Shown here piece after piece: positions 16,183 through 25,472 of a stretch of DNA of 40,779 bases. The translations under genes were made by a program, and so were the position numbers. Location of the stretch: the NCBI GenBank assembly GCA_012032555.1, contig JAAUSR010000006.1, positions 1 to 40,779 on the forward strand, in the 5' to 3' direction. Numbering within the stretch: the stretch's first letter is position 1; each line of letters starts with the position of its first letter. Below the pieces are notes generated by a model, which saw only the letters and a program-made list of their open reading frames with translations, searched no databases and was not told the DNA's origin. The stretch comes from Thioploca sp. (GTDB taxonomy: Bacteria > Pseudomonadota > Gammaproteobacteria > Beggiatoales > Beggiatoaceae).

Positions 16183-16667
16183 TGAAGTGGTTTATTAACC
16201 TTAATTATCGAGAACGTTGGGTATTGTTATCCGGTACGGTATTATTGGTCTTCATTTTGAGCTATTTCTGGTGGTGGCAACCCTTTATAGCTAAGCATAT
16301 TCAACTGACTCATATTATTGCTGCCCAACAAAAGTCCTTACAATGGATGACTCAGTCTGCAGCAGAAATCCAACAATTACGTCAACCACTTTCTCATTCG
16401 GTTTCTTCAACCAATTCACTTTCGCTATTAACTTTAATTGATAAGAGTATGCGACAGGGAACACTTAATTCGGTCAGTAAGCGCATTGAATCTAAAAGTA
16501 ATCAAGAAGTACAACTTCACTTTGAACAAGTTAGCTTTACTGAATTAATGCTCTGGTTAGCACAACTTTACAATCAATATCAAATTCAAGTTGATTCCAT
16601 CCATATTGAACAGTTGACTCTTCCCGACAAAGTTAAGGCCCGTTTAACCTTAACCATGAATAATTAG
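16182..16667 (+). CDS. GspM/EpsM-like type II secretion protein
   Basis: 161-aa bitopic inner-membrane protein: a short cytoplasmic start (MKWFINLNYRERW), one membrane helix (~14-33, VLLSGTVLLVFILSYFWWW), a coiled-coil stretch and a periplasmic ferredoxin-like domain (LLTLIDKSMRQGTL, VQLHFEQVSFTELMLWLAQL, VDSIHIEQLTLPDKVKARLTL). This matches GspM, which binds GspL in the type II secretion inner-membrane platform. The usual neighbours gspL and gspN are absent; the gene is coupled instead to a TPR-like gene. It may therefore serve an incomplete or dispersed secretion or pilus system. Confidence 0.72.
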   Translation: MKWFINLNYRERWVLLSGTVLLVFILSYFWWWQPFIAKHIQLTHIIAAQQKSLQWMTQSAAEIQQLRQPLSHSVSSTNSLSLLTLIDKSMRQGTLNSVSKRIESKSNQEVQLHFEQVSFTELMLWLAQLYNQYQIQVDSIHIEQLTLPDKVKARLTLTMNN

Positions 16668-16728
16668 TTCCAAGCCGTTTTAATGCCAATTAAGTGCTAA
16701 CATATTTAACTCATTGAAAAATAAGTTT

Positions 16729-16755
16729 GTTGGGTTTCGCTGCGCTCGACCCAAC
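16729..16755. repeat. Intergenic palindrome (GTTGGGT...ACCCAAC)
   Basis: A perfect 7-bp stem, GTTGGGT (16729-16735) with ACCCAAC (16749-16755), encloses TTCGCTGCGCTCG. It lies between the convergent GspM-like and rimI genes. It resembles the widespread GTTGGGTTTCGCTGCG-type repeats and could stop transcription from either side, though no T run follows. Confidence 0.7.
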
Positions 16756-16806
16756 CGACCTAATTTATTGATTGGGAGGCTAATATTTTAGCTCTTCATT
16801 CGCATT

Positions 16807-17292
16807 TTAAGGTAGGATGTGTTCTACACCCCAAGCTAATGCCAAAATTAATGCATCTTCACGGTTGTTATTCTCCTTAGGATAATAGTTTTTTCGCAAT
16901 CCGACCTGATTGAATCCTATTTGTTGGTAGAGATTAATAGCGGCTTGATTAGAGGTGCGGACTTCTAAAAATACCGTGTCTGTTTGGTGCTGTTTTGCTA
17001 TCTTGAGCAACTGCTTCAAGATCTGCCGTCCATATCCACAACGTTGAAAATGAGGATGAACACAAAGGTTTAAGAGATGTGCCTCGCCTGCTGCAATGGA
17101 TATCAACCCATAACCGACTATCTGGTAATCTAATTCTAAAACCCAAGCTTGATAGCCTACACGTAGACAATCTCTAAAATTTTGCTTACTCCAAGGCAAA
17201 GGATAAGCAGCCATTTCAATTTCTAAAATAGTTGGTAAATCGATTTCTTGCATGGGACGTAATCGAGTTTTAAAAGCTAAAACAGCACTCAT
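16807..17292 (-). CDS. rimI: Ribosomal-protein-alanine N-acetyltransferase RimI
   Basis: GNAT-family enzyme expected to acetylate the N-terminal alanine of ribosomal protein S18. Motifs: LRPMQEIDLPTILEIE start, VHPHFQRCGYGRQIL (acetyl-CoA binding loop; the usual Q/RxxGxG/A), VFLEVRTSNQAAINLYQQIGF and RKNYYP near the end. The open frame reaches 17340, but the ATG at 17292 overlaps the TGA of the upstream udg gene as ATGA and gives 161 aa, close to E. coli RimI (148). It is the third gene of the leuA-udg-rimI operon. A type-4 UDG next to rimI is a frequent gammaproteobacterial arrangement. Confidence 0.88.
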   Translation of the reverse strand: MSAVLAFKTRLRPMQEIDLPTILEIEMAAYPLPWSKQNFRDCLRVGYQAWVLELDYQIVGYGLISIAAGEAHLLNLCVHPHFQRCGYGRQILKQLLKIAKQHQTDTVFLEVRTSNQAAINLYQQIGFNQVGLRKNYYPKENNNREDALILALAWGVEHILP

Positions 17293-18053
17293 GATTTCAA
17301 TAGCGTCATTTGTTGAGTAATCAATTGTAAGTCTTGCCAAGCCCGACGTTTTTCAGTTGGGCGACGCAACAAGTAGGCCGGATGATAAGTCGCTATCAGC
17401 GGAATACCTAGATAGGTATATTCAAAACGTCGACCACGTAACTGACCAATCGGTTCAGTCGTTGCTAATAGCTGTTGAGCCGCAACTCGACCCAGAGCAA
17501 TAATTAATTTCGGTTTAATTAAAGCAATTTGTTGTTGTAAAAAAGGGTTACAACGAGTTGATTCTTCATGGGTAGGATTACGATTATTAGGTGGGCGGCA
17601 TTTAATGATATTGGCAATATAAACTTCCTCCCGGCGTAGTTCGATAGCGTAAAGCATAGCATTTAATAACTGTCCCGCACGTCCAACAAAGGGTTCGCCT
17701 TGCGCATCTTCGTCAACACCTGGTGCTTCACCAATGAACATCCAATCAGCTTGTCGATTACCTACTCCTAATACAGTTTGAGTCCGGGTTTGATGTAGTT
17801 GGCAAGCGGTGCAAGCGCGGACTTGTTGTTGCAAGGTTTCCCAATTTGCCTTGATTGGAATCGTTTGATCTTCTCGTGATGAATCTTCTAATAGAGAAGG
17901 AATCATGCCATTTTCTAGTGAAGTGCTCAAAGTCTCATTGACAGGTGTAATCGGTTCTGCCAATGAGATAAAAGGTGGTCGCCGTACCCACACCGTGATT
18001 CCCATCATGTTAAGGCACTGATGATGGCGATTTTTAATCGTGGCAGTCGTCAT
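17289..18053 (-). CDS. Family 4 uracil-DNA glycosylase (iron-sulfur)
   Basis: Removes uracil from DNA. The catalytic domain occupies the last ~180 residues: CTACQL with the first two cluster cysteines, GEAPG with following [16 protein letters not shown], then [11 protein letters not shown] and a fourth Cys in TRCNPF. These give the four 4Fe-4S ligands of family 4. The active-site [10 protein letters not shown] is near the end. The first ~75 residues are a variable extension. The frame runs to TTG 18071, but the ATG at 18053 begins one base after the leuA stop and is preferred (254 aa). A second, unrelated uracil-DNA glycosylase (ung, family 1) lies at 39231-39899. Confidence 0.9.
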   Translation of the reverse strand: MTTATIKNRHHQCLNMMGITVWVRRPPFISLAEPITPVNETLSTSLENGMIPSLLEDSSREDQTIPIKANWETLQQQVRACTACQLHQTRTQTVLGVGNRQADWMFIGEAPGVDEDAQGEPFVGRAGQLLNAMLYAIELRREEVYIANIIKCRPPNNRNPTHEESTRCNPFLQQQIALIKPKLIIALGRVAAQQLLATTEPIGQLRGRRFEYTYLGIPLIATYHPAYLLRRPTEKRRAWQDLQLITQQMTLLKS

Positions 18054-18054
18054 T

Positions 18055-19602
18055 TTAGACTGGTGCAGCAACCTTTTGTGGATGTTTTCGGTCCATTGGT
18101 GTTAACATTTTATTAAGTGCATTGAGGTAAGCCTTAGCAGAAGCAATAACAATATCGGTATCAGCACCTTGTCCATTTACAATTTGACCCTCCTTTTCTA
18201 AACGGACACTGACTTCACCCTGTGCATCAGTACCACCAGTTACGCTATTGACAGAATAAACCAATAACCGGCTTTCACTGTTAACTAAAGCTTCTATCGC
18301 TTTAAATGTGGCATCAACTGGACCACTGCCCTGAGCAGCGACGCTGTTTTCTACACTATCCATGTTTAAAGTCAAATCGGCACAAGGCGTTTCCCCCATT
18401 TCTGAACAGACTTTAAGCGCAACTAATTTGATCCGCTCGTGTTCACTAGTCGAAGTGTCCGTTACTAAAGCTTGTAAATCGTCATCATAAATTTCATGTT
18501 TTTTATCGGCAAGTGCTTTAAAACGAGTAAAAGCAGCGTTTAAGGCTTCTTCTGAATCAAATTCAATATTGATTTGTTTTAACCGCTCCCGAAAAGCATT
18601 ACGTCCGGAATGTTTACCTAACACCATTCGATTAGCATGCCAGCCCACGTCTTCTGCGCGCATAATTTCATAGGTTTGACGATGTTTAATCACACCGTCT
18701 TGATGAATACCGGATTCATGAGCAAAGGCATTAGCACCAACAATCGCTTTATTGGGTTGTACTGGAAAGCCGGTGATGTTAGATACTAAGCGTGAGCAAG
18801 CTAAAATTTGCGTAGTATCTAAATCAGTATAACAAGTAAAGACATCTTGGCGAGTACGAACGGCCATGACAACTTCTTCTAAAGCGGCATTACCCGCTCT
18901 TTCACCTAATCCATTGATAGTACACTCAACTTGACGGGCACCACTCATAACAGCGGCAAGGGAATTAGCTACCGCTAACCCTAAATCATTGTGGCAATGC
19001 ACCGAAAAAATTGCACGATCTGAATTGGGAATCCGTTCGCGTAATTCCGACATTAATTTTCCAAACCGGTCCGGCAAGGTATAACCAACCGTATCGGGAA
19101 TATTAATGGTAGTTGCACCAGCATTAATTACGGCTTCAATAATGCGGCATAAAAAGTCAATTTCTGAACGTCCAGCATCTTCAGGTGAGAATTCTACATT
19201 ATCTGTATATTGGCGGGCGCGTTTCACAGCTTGTACCGCTTGTTCTAACACCCGCTGCGGTGACATGCGTAATTTCATTTCCATATGCACAGGTGAAGTC
19301 GCAATAAAAGTATGGATGCGGGCAGAAGTGGCACCTTTGAGTGCTTCGGCAGCACAATCAATATCTTTATCAAGCGCGCGCGCTAATCCACAAACAGTAC
19401 TGTCTTTAATTGTATTAGCAACCGCTTGAACAGCGGCAAAATCACCAGAACTGGCAATCGGAAAACCGGCTTCAATCACATCGACACGTAATTTTTCTAA
19501 CGCCTTCGCAATACGAATCTTTTCCTCTTTCGTCATGGAAGCACCAGGACTTTGTTCACCATCGCGTAAAGTCGTATCAAAAATAATGAGTTTATCAGTC
19601 AT
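18055..19602 (-). CDS. leuA: 2-isopropylmalate synthase
   Basis: Condenses acetyl-CoA with 2-oxoisovalerate, the first committed step of leucine synthesis. The TIM-barrel catalytic domain shows [31 protein letters not shown] (metal-binding HxH) and [15 protein letters not shown] linker domain includes GKHSGRNAF. The C-terminal LeuA regulatory domain (~390-515, [15 protein letters not shown]) provides leucine feedback. Length of 515 aa is close to E. coli (523). The ATG at 19602 is preceded by GGAG; a longer TTG frame to 19632 is less likely. It heads the operon with udg and rimI. No leader peptide with leucine codons or T-box was seen upstream. Confidence 0.95.
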   Translation of the reverse strand: MTDKLIIFDTTLRDGEQSPGASMTKEEKIRIAKALEKLRVDVIEAGFPIASSGDFAAVQAVANTIKDSTVCGLARALDKDIDCAAEALKGATSARIHTFIATSPVHMEMKLRMSPQRVLEQAVQAVKRARQYTDNVEFSPEDAGRSEIDFLCRIIEAVINAGATTINIPDTVGYTLPDRFGKLMSELRERIPNSDRAIFSVHCHNDLGLAVANSLAAVMSGARQVECTINGLGERAGNAALEEVVMAVRTRQDVFTCYTDLDTTQILACSRLVSNITGFPVQPNKAIVGANAFAHESGIHQDGVIKHRQTYEIMRAEDVGWHANRMVLGKHSGRNAFRERLKQINIEFDSEEALNAAFTRFKALADKKHEIYDDDLQALVTDTSTSEHERIKLVALKVCSEMGETPCADLTLNMDSVENSVAAQGSGPVDATFKAIEALVNSESRLLVYSVNSVTGGTDAQGEVSVRLEKEGQIVNGQGADTDIVIASAKAYLNALNKMLTPMDRKHPQKVAAPV

Positions 19603-19976
19603 AATAATGGCTCCGCTACCCTGAGTGGGCAAAGTAATTTACTAAAGAGATTACCAAAATTGAAGTGGCGTTATTCGCTTTCGCTAACGCGATGAGAGTA
19701 TGCTATCTACTGCCCGCTAGGGCAGCAGCAGTCGGAGTAGCTGCCAATAAGAAAGTGGGAAACCCAAGACTGAAAGACACCCCCTCACTTGTCCATTAAA
19801 GGCATGAGGCTTGCGCGATTGGTTGCGAAAGTGATTGGAGTCCTTCATGAATAAAATTTAAGTCCAGTATCGTAGATATGTTAGTTAATAATAGACATAA
19901 TTTTACTATTTGCCAAGACTTTTAATAAAAAAATCTCATCTACTGAGAAGAGTCTATTAATTTCAGGGAGAAAGTC
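19603..19976. other. Intergenic spacer upstream of leuA
   Basis: No confident gene. An open stretch around 19700-19793 (LLPARAAAVGVAANKKVGNP, ending at TAA) has higher GC content than its surroundings and may be a decayed coding fragment, but it matches nothing I recognise. Promoter signals for leuA must lie here; none was clear enough to assign. Confidence 0.4.
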
Positions 19977-20093
19977 ATGTCTCTACCCATTGCTGTGAAT
20001 TTTGGTGGTACCACGGAGATAATAGCGCTGAATAAACAAGGTCAAATTTGGCAACGTAACCCCCTCCAAGTGATTATTATGTGGCTAAAATAG
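19977..20093 (+). CDS. Small hypothetical protein (38 aa)
   Basis: The ATG at 19977 has a good ribosome-binding site (AGGGAG, 19965-19970, six bases upstream) and encodes MSLPIAVNFGGTTEIIALNK followed by QGQIWQRNPLQ to TAG 20091-20093. The GGTTEIIALNKQGQIWQR stretch resembles one blade of a beta-propeller-type repeat, so this may be the start of a longer protein now truncated. The 400 bases after it, up to the receiver gene at 20495, contain no other recognisable gene. Confidence 0.4.
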   Translation: MSLPIAVNFGGTTEIIALNKQGQIWQRNPLQVIIMWLK

Positions 20094-20494
20094 GATGATT
20101 ATAGTTGTTTATACGGTGTAACTTGGTTGTGACTAATAAATGAATAGGTTAACATATTGACTTAAATTGATTTACTAAGATGTTAATTTAACTAACTGAT
20201 ATAATAATTAATCTATTATTAGATTAAATTGCGCTCAAGAATAAATGGTAGTGGGTAATCCTTGCCGACTAGCGTAGTGGAAAGGAATTCTCACCCGATG
20301 GAATGGAGATCTTCTTGGGGGCTACTGAGTATGAAATTGATTTTTAAAGTAGCTATGTTTTTCTAGCAATCGAGTTAATCTGGGCGAATTTAACCAAAGT
20401 AGAGTAAAATTTATCGGGGATAAGATTTTATAGAGAATTAATGAGATTAAACCTCGTTCACTCAACACCTTTAATTAAATAGGAGTTTTCAACA

Positions 20495-20860
20495 ATGACT
20501 ATCAATAAAATCCTAGCTGTTGATGATTCAAGAGTTGATTTAACTAATATTCAAAATATTATTGCCGAAGCCGGATATAAAGTGATTACAGCCACATCAG
20601 GTCAAGAAGCGATAGAAAAAGCCACGGCTGAACATCCAGATTTGATCTTCATGGATGTCGTAATGCATAAAATGGATGGTTACCAAGCCTGCCGAGAATT
20701 GACTCATAACGAAGTCACTAAAGATATCCCGGTGGTTTTTGTGACTTGTAAAGGTCAACGGGCTGATCGAATGTGGGCTGAAATGACCGGGGGTAAAGGA
20801 TTTGTACAAAAACCTTATACACCAGCCCAAATTATTGAACAAATCAATAAATTTAAATAA
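20495..20860 (+). CDS. CheY/PilH-like single-domain response regulator
   Basis: 121-aa receiver domain. Acidic pocket at DD (residues 10-11), phospho-acceptor Asp in LIFMDVVM (~54), conserved Thr in VFVTCKGQ (~84) and Lys in VQKPY (~106). There is no output domain. The sequence style (ILAVDDSRVDLTNIQNI, PDLIFMDVVMHKMDGYQA, then a Trp-containing RMWAEMTGG) is close to PilH-type regulators of twitching-motility chemosensory systems. A ribosome-binding site AGGAG (20481-20485) stands nine bases before the ATG. No kinase or pil genes are adjacent, so the partner is encoded elsewhere. Confidence 0.85.
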   Translation: MTINKILAVDDSRVDLTNIQNIIAEAGYKVITATSGQEAIEKATAEHPDLIFMDVVMHKMDGYQACRELTHNEVTKDIPVVFVTCKGQRADRMWAEMTGGKGFVQKPYTPAQIIEQINKFK

Positions 20861-20994
20861 TTTTATTGCCTCGGTAGGATGAATAAATAAACCTAACACC
20901 TCTCTATTCGACTTAAGTGAACGACTATCTGATTAGAAAAATCTATCTCCCAAAGTCGAATATCATGGCGTTCATCGGGGCTAAAATCTCTGTT

Positions 20995-21013
20995 GGGCAA
21001 AGGCATTTTGCCC
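20995..21013. other. Hairpin between receiver gene and gcvPA
   Basis: GGGCAAA (20995-21001) pairs perfectly with TTTGCCC (21007-21013) around a five-base loop, inside the convergent spacer 20861-21114. No T run follows on either strand, so terminator function is uncertain. Confidence 0.4.
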
Positions 21014-21114
21014 ACCCCATGAAGATAGGGTGAATAGTTATTTAAATGAGTTACTTTAAATAGTAACCAGTTGAATCATAATAATAATATTAACAAAGTT
21101 AAGGGGAAAATGTC

Positions 21115-22473
21115 TTAAGTGGTCATAATTTTTCGTAATTGCTCAGCGTAATGATTAATATCTGCTGAGGTACGCATTTCAGTAGCACAAACTAATAAAC
21201 TATTACCCAATTGAGGATAAAGCTGAGTGAGATCATATCCACCTAAAATAGGATAATCGGCTAATTTTCTGAGTACTTTATTGACCGGTTGGTTCAGTTG
21301 CAATACGGTTTCATGAAAACAAGTACCTGGAAAAATTCGCTTAACGCCGGGGATAAGCGTTAATTGTTTAACCAACTCCATGAGATTGGCATGACAAGTT
21401 GAAGCCACCTTTTCTAAACCCTTTGTACCGAGTAAAGCTGTGTGAATAGTGGCTGCTGTTACCATTAAACCTTGATTAGTGCAAATATTAGAAGTCGCTT
21501 TGGAGCGACGAATATGTTGTTCACGTGCTTGTAGGGTTAAGGTATAACCAGTTTTACCTTGTCGATCAACAGTACGTCCAACAATCCGGCCGGGCATTTG
21601 TCGAACATAATTTTTTTTACAACACATCAAGCCAAAATAGGGGCCGCCCGCAGCCAGTGGAATCCCTAAGGGTTGTCCTTCTCCACAAGCGATATCTGCA
21701 CCATGAGTTCCCCATTCTCCAGGTGGTGAAAGTACCGCCAAGGCGATAGGATTAATTAGTGCAATAACTAACATTCCTTGTACCTGCGCCCAGTGAGTTA
21801 ATTCATCGACTGCTTCTAAATGACCAAAAAAGTTCGGTTGAGGAATAACTAAAGCGGCACTCGGTTCATTAGTATAATCCGTTAACTGCTTAAGATTTAT
21901 CGTACCACTGTCTGGGTCAAACGGAATATCTATTAAGCTAATAGATTGATTTTTAACGATAGTATGGACTACCTGACGATAAACTGGGGAGACCGTCATT
22001 GGCATTAAAATCCGTCTCGATTTATTTTTATTAAGACGTACTGCCATTAACACCGCTTCGGCTAAAGCAGAAGCGCCATCATATAATGACGCATTGGAAA
22101 CAGCCATGGCGGTTAAATTGGCCATCATCGTTTGAAATTCATATAACACTTGTAACGTGCCTTGGCTAGCTTCCGCTTGATAAGGCGTATAAGCAGAATA
22201 AAATTCACCACGAGTCGTTATTTCCCAAACGGCAGCGGGAATGTAATGTTCATAAGCACCAGCACCAATAAAGCAAATTCCCCCCTTATTTTGATCAGCA
22301 CGTTGTCGCATCAATTGGGCTACTTCCATTTCGGTTAAGGCAGTGGGAATTTTCTCTAAATAACCGCAACGTAACGAGTGAGGAATTTCATCAAATAAAT
22401 TTTCAATACTGCCAATGCCAATTGTAGCAAGCATAGCAGTGATATCATCAGCAGTATGTGGAATATAAGGCAT
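21115..22473 (-). CDS. gcvPA: Glycine dehydrogenase (decarboxylating) subunit 1
   Basis: N-terminal subunit of the split P-protein of the glycine cleavage system. It begins [19 protein letters not shown] and carries [33 protein letters not shown] and [15 protein letters not shown], all typical of GcvPA. Length of 452 aa matches the family (~445-450). The pyridoxal-phosphate lysine lies in subunit 2 (GcvPB), which is not in this window; the next gene is on the opposite strand. The gene is last in the gcvT-gcvH-gcvPA order, 131 bases after gcvH, with a hairpin (22549-22598) in that gap. Confidence 0.93.
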   Translation of the reverse strand: MPYIPHTADDITAMLATIGIGSIENLFDEIPHSLRCGYLEKIPTALTEMEVAQLMRQRADQNKGGICFIGAGAYEHYIPAAVWEITTRGEFYSAYTPYQAEASQGTLQVLYEFQTMMANLTAMAVSNASLYDGASALAEAVLMAVRLNKNKSRRILMPMTVSPVYRQVVHTIVKNQSISLIDIPFDPDSGTINLKQLTDYTNEPSAALVIPQPNFFGHLEAVDELTHWAQVQGMLVIALINPIALAVLSPPGEWGTHGADIACGEGQPLGIPLAAGGPYFGLMCCKKNYVRQMPGRIVGRTVDRQGKTGYTLTLQAREQHIRRSKATSNICTNQGLMVTAATIHTALLGTKGLEKVASTCHANLMELVKQLTLIPGVKRIFPGTCFHETVLQLNQPVNKVLRKLADYPILGGYDLTQLYPQLGNSLLVCATEMRTSADINHYAEQLRKIMTT

Positions 22474-22548
22474 AGTTAGATTATTAGCTAAAGGTGTGTT
22501 GGCTAAGTGAATAGAAAATAGTTATTACCATAACCAAGTATCTCATTT

Positions 22549-22598
22549 GACGCACAGAGTTCTGGCAAACCAGCTAGAAGTTCTAAACTCCGTGCGCT
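22549..22598. repeat. Imperfect hairpin between gcvH and gcvPA
   Basis: GACGCACAGAGTTCT (22549-22563) and AAACTCCGTGCGC (22585-22597) are imperfectly complementary around a CTAGAA/TTCTGG centre. It may be an intergenic repeat or an mRNA processing or stabilising structure inside the gcv transcript. Confidence 0.5.
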
Positions 22599-22604
22599 AA
22601 AGTA

Positions 22605-22997
22605 TTAACTCTCAGTTTCAAGAATTTCAGTATATTCTTCAGCTGTCAATAATTCTATTAGCTGGCTATCTCCATCCGGTTTAAGTTTAAATAACCAACC
22701 ATCCTCATAAGGACTACTATTAATTAATTCGGGTTCATTAACTAACTTATCATTACAAGCAATGATTTCGCCTGAAATCGGACTAAAAATATCGGCAGCG
22801 GCTTTAACGGATTCAATCACACCACACGGTTCTTCTGCTGCCACAAGTTGACCTAAAGTTGGCAATTCAACAAACACTAAGTCATCTAATGCTTCCTGAG
22901 CATGGTCAGTAATACCAATGGTGACTGTACCATCCTCTTCAACACGAACCCATTCATGAGTTTTAGTATATTTTAAGTCTTCAGGTAGTTCACTCAT
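22605..22997 (-). CDS. gcvH: Glycine cleavage system H protein
   Basis: 130-aa lipoyl carrier that shuttles the aminomethyl group between P, T and L proteins. Conserved start YTKTHEWVRVEEDGTVTIGI, lipoyl-Lys motif GVIESVKAAADIFSP (Lys ~64) and C-terminal SPYEDGWLFKLKP. The GAGG ribosome-binding site lies about nine bases before the ATG. It follows gcvT after an 18-base gap, so the two are one transcript. Confidence 0.96.
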   Translation of the reverse strand: MSELPEDLKYTKTHEWVRVEEDGTVTIGITDHAQEALDDLVFVELPTLGQLVAAEEPCGVIESVKAAADIFSPISGEIIACNDKLVNEPELINSSPYEDGWLFKLKPDGDSQLIELLTAEEYTEILETES

Positions 22998-23015
22998 TCT
23001 GTTTATCCCTCAATA

Positions 23016-24116
23016 TCAATTAGTCAATTCAATACACGCTTTACCCTGTCGTACAAAAGGCGGTTTAACGACTTGGGCAAGCAATGGTTTATTACGTATT
23101 ATCACCATGACTTTTTCATAAATACCGGCTGGTAACCGAGCTAATCCAATTGAGATTCCTAAGGTTGGCGAAAAGGTTCCACTAGTGATATATCCTATAC
23201 CACCGTCTTCAACCTGTACCGTTTGCTGTGCGCGTAATACCCCTTGATTACGTAAAATTAAACCCACCATCACTCTGAGTTCACCTTGCTCTCGTTGTTT
23301 CTCTAAAGCACGGCGACCAATAAAGTTTCTATCAGTCGGTGACCAAGCAACTGTCCAAGCTAAGCCGGATTCTAGTGGTGTATAATTTTCGTCCATATCC
23401 ATTCCATACAAATTCAGCCCCGCTTCCAAACGCAAAGTATCACGTGCCCCAAGCCCAATTGGCTTAACACCCGCTGCCAATAAAGCTTCCCACATTTCGA
23501 CTGCCGGTTGCTCGGGTAAAATAACTTCAAAACCATCTTCCCCAGTATAACCCGTACGTCCAACAAAAACCTCATCATTATTCCAATCAGCATAAAAAGG
23601 TGCAAGTGCCATCACGGTCGATTGTAAATTTTCGGGTAACCTGGATTTAAGTTGTTCTCTCGCTTGTGGCCCTTGTATAGCTAACATGGCTAAATCATCA
23701 CGTTCTTTTACTTGCACTGCAAAGGGTTCAGCTTGTTGATTAATCCAACTGAGATCTTTATCTCGAGTAGCGGCATTCACGACCAAACGAAATTGGTTAT
23801 CACTTTGATAATAAACAATTAAGTCATCAAGAATACCACCTTGTTCATTTAACATGCAACTATAAAGTGCTTTACCTGGCATTTTTAATCGCGCTATATC
23901 ATTAGCAAGCAAATAACGTAAAAATTCTTGTACCCGTTGCCCAGTTAAATCAAGCACTGTCATATGTGAAATATCAAACATGCCAACATCACGTCGCACT
24001 TGATGGTGTTCATGAATTTGTGAACCATAATGCAGCGGTAGATCCCAACCATGAAAATCAATAATTTTGGCACCCGTTTGTAAATGTTTTTCATATAAAA
24101 AGGTTTTTTTTCCCAT
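23016..24116 (-). CDS. gcvT: Aminomethyltransferase (glycine cleavage T protein)
   Basis: 366-aa folate-dependent T protein, releasing ammonia and forming methylene-tetrahydrofolate from the H-protein-bound intermediate. Motifs: MVDFHGW-like IIDFHGWDLPLHYG, FDISHMTVLDLTG, LNEQGGILDDLIVYY, GRTGYTGEDGFEVI, GLGARDTLRLEAGLNLYG and GYITSGTFSPTLGISIGLA. It is the first gene of the gcv cluster. No glycine riboswitch was recognised in the 670 bases upstream. Confidence 0.96.
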   Translation of the reverse strand: MGKKTFLYEKHLQTGAKIIDFHGWDLPLHYGSQIHEHHQVRRDVGMFDISHMTVLDLTGQRVQEFLRYLLANDIARLKMPGKALYSCMLNEQGGILDDLIVYYQSDNQFRLVVNAATRDKDLSWINQQAEPFAVQVKERDDLAMLAIQGPQAREQLKSRLPENLQSTVMALAPFYADWNNDEVFVGRTGYTGEDGFEVILPEQPAVEMWEALLAAGVKPIGLGARDTLRLEAGLNLYGMDMDENYTPLESGLAWTVAWSPTDRNFIGRRALEKQREQGELRVMVGLILRNQGVLRAQQTVQVEDGGIGYITSGTFSPTLGISIGLARLPAGIYEKVMVIIRNKPLLAQVVKPPFVRQGKACIELTN

Positions 24117-24788
24117 TACTGTTGCAACCTTATATCTTAATTGATTACCTCATCATTCTACTTCATTTTTTCATTTTTTTCGTTCTCGTACTAAGTATCA
24201 TCGCTATTACTCAGTGTTTAAACTAGAAAATTAGGATACGCTAATCTTTATCTAAATTTTACTCAAATCACACTGGCTTAAGCTTTTGTGGGGTAATATT
24301 GCCATGGCTATATCGGTTCAAGCTAGCCCAAGCTCCGTACACTTATAGGTATGTTTAGCTAATTCGGGTTAGGGCACTAGTAACAAAATGGTTTTTATCA
24401 ATGTTGTTGTCGACTACCGAGGATACACAAGGATTCCTTTACGATCGTATCGGCCGGTTGTTCGGGGTAAAGAATGAGGCTGTGATCGCACAACCTGCTC
24501 AGAATCAAGATACTTCGAGCCAGTTATCTTGAGCTGGAGAGGAAATGTCATGACGATTTAACAACCTATTTAATCAGTGAATTTCTTGTTTTAGGTTGGA
24601 AAACTCTAATTAACCATTTACATGGTTGTACAAACCACTCTTGAAGAGATAGTATTAGTAAACACAGATAACCAATTAAGTCAATATGATATTGAAACCG
24701 TTAATGATCGGCGGGTGTAGAGTTAAAGACTGTCTACTAGTTAATATTCAAGCAGACACCACACCGGTCTATACCTACAATATTATCT
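24117..24788. other. 670-bp spacer without recognisable gene
   Basis: Several short open stretches occur on the plus strand (for example 24303-24344, and segments near 24550-24640 and 24640-24718), but none has both a ribosome-binding site and a recognisable family. The segments in several frames could be a decayed gene. The promoter for gcvT should lie at the left end; no clear signal or riboswitch was seen. Confidence 0.5.
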
Positions 24789-25385
24789 CTACAAAATGAA
24801 TTTGACCAAACCCCCATGATTAACCGGAAGGTGAATAATAAGCCTCCAAATAATCAAGTATTTTGTTTTTAGTATCACTATCAAATTGCCAAAGTCCTTG
24901 ATTTTTTGCATCCATTGAATCACTTCTTGCCATCTTTCTCTGCTTAATCTTTGCTGTAAAAATTTGCGGGCAGAATGGCAACCGGTACAGTTACCTTTCA
25001 CGAGTTCCCAATTATCGGCGATGATTAGTCCGGTTTCTTCGTCAAGGTGATGCCGTTTAACTAATTGTTTTCTTTTTTCTGCTTCGGTCGTGTAATGAGA
25101 AGAAAGATAATCGAGAACTTTAACTTCATCTTCAACAGACAAGCCTTTTAGTCCCTGTTCTGTTTGCATCCACACCAGAAGTTCTTGCCACCTATCCCGG
25201 GTTAATTTTTGTTGGATAAATTTCATAGCCGAATGGCAACCCGTACAGTAACCTTTCACTAACTCCCAGTTATCATCAATAACCATTTTAGTTTCGGGAT
25301 CAATTTTTTCGGTTTCTGCCCACACCGGCAACATGATTAGGCTTAATAGCGATAATCCTAACAACCCTTGTTTGTTGACTAACAT
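24789..25385 (-). CDS. Dihaem cytochrome c with internal duplication, frameshifted near the C-terminus
   Basis: The signal peptide (MLVNKQGLLGLSLLSLIMLPVWA) targets the periplasm. Two ~90-residue copies follow, each with DDNWELVKG / ADNWELVKG, a haem site (YCTGCHS and NCTGCHS), then a helix ending LTRDRWQELLVWMQ / LSRERWQEVIQWMQ. After the second WMQK the frame is lost: the as-sequenced tail lacks similarity to copy one. The next frame reads NQGLWQFDSDTKNKILDYLE...YYSPSG and stops at 24820-24822, matching the first copy's end (LSVEDEVKVLDYLSSHY). One A missing from the A6 run (T run 24902-24907 on +) explains this. The gene sits 87 bases downstream of the sulfite dehydrogenase and is its likely electron acceptor, as SorB or SoxD are. 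Confidence 0.8.
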   Translation of the reverse strand: MLVNKQGLLGLSLLSLIMLPVWAETEKIDPETKMVIDDNWELVKGYCTGCHSAMKFIQQKLTRDRWQELLVWMQTEQGLKGLSVEDEVKVLDYLSSHYTTEAEKRKQLVKRHHLDEETGLIIADNWELVKGNCTGCHSARKFLQQRLSRERWQEVIQWMQKIKDFGNLIVILKTKYLIIWRLIIHLPVNHGGLVKFIL

Positions 25386-25414
25386 TCGGATTCCTTTTTT
25401 TAAATCTTTTAAAT

Positions 25415-25439
25415 CTTTGAGGTTTGAAAAACCCCAAAG
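25415..25439 (-). other. Stem-loop between sulfite dehydrogenase and cytochrome genes
   Basis: On the minus-strand transcript CTTTGGGGTTT pairs with AAACCTCAAAG (11 bp with one G-U) around a three-base loop. An A-rich tract, not U, follows, so it is more likely an mRNA processing or stabilising element separating two co-transcribed genes than a terminator. Confidence 0.45.
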
Positions 25440-25472
25440 ACAGCTGCTAAAGCTGTTCTGAACAAAATTCTC

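Noticed and set aside
19106-19429. 107-codon plus-strand open frame
   Set aside because: Lies entirely opposite the conserved leuA gene and matches no family.
19700-19800. TnpB/IS200-605 C-terminal remnant
   Set aside because: Only a short open stretch with Ala/Lys/Pro-rich composition; no zinc-finger or RuvC motif and no hairpin end.
24303-24344. Short ORF starting MAISVQASPSSVHL
   Set aside because: 14 codons, no ribosome-binding site and no similarity recognised.
24117-24788. Glycine riboswitch upstream of gcvT
   Set aside because: The conserved purine-rich riboswitch core motifs could not be found on the minus strand.
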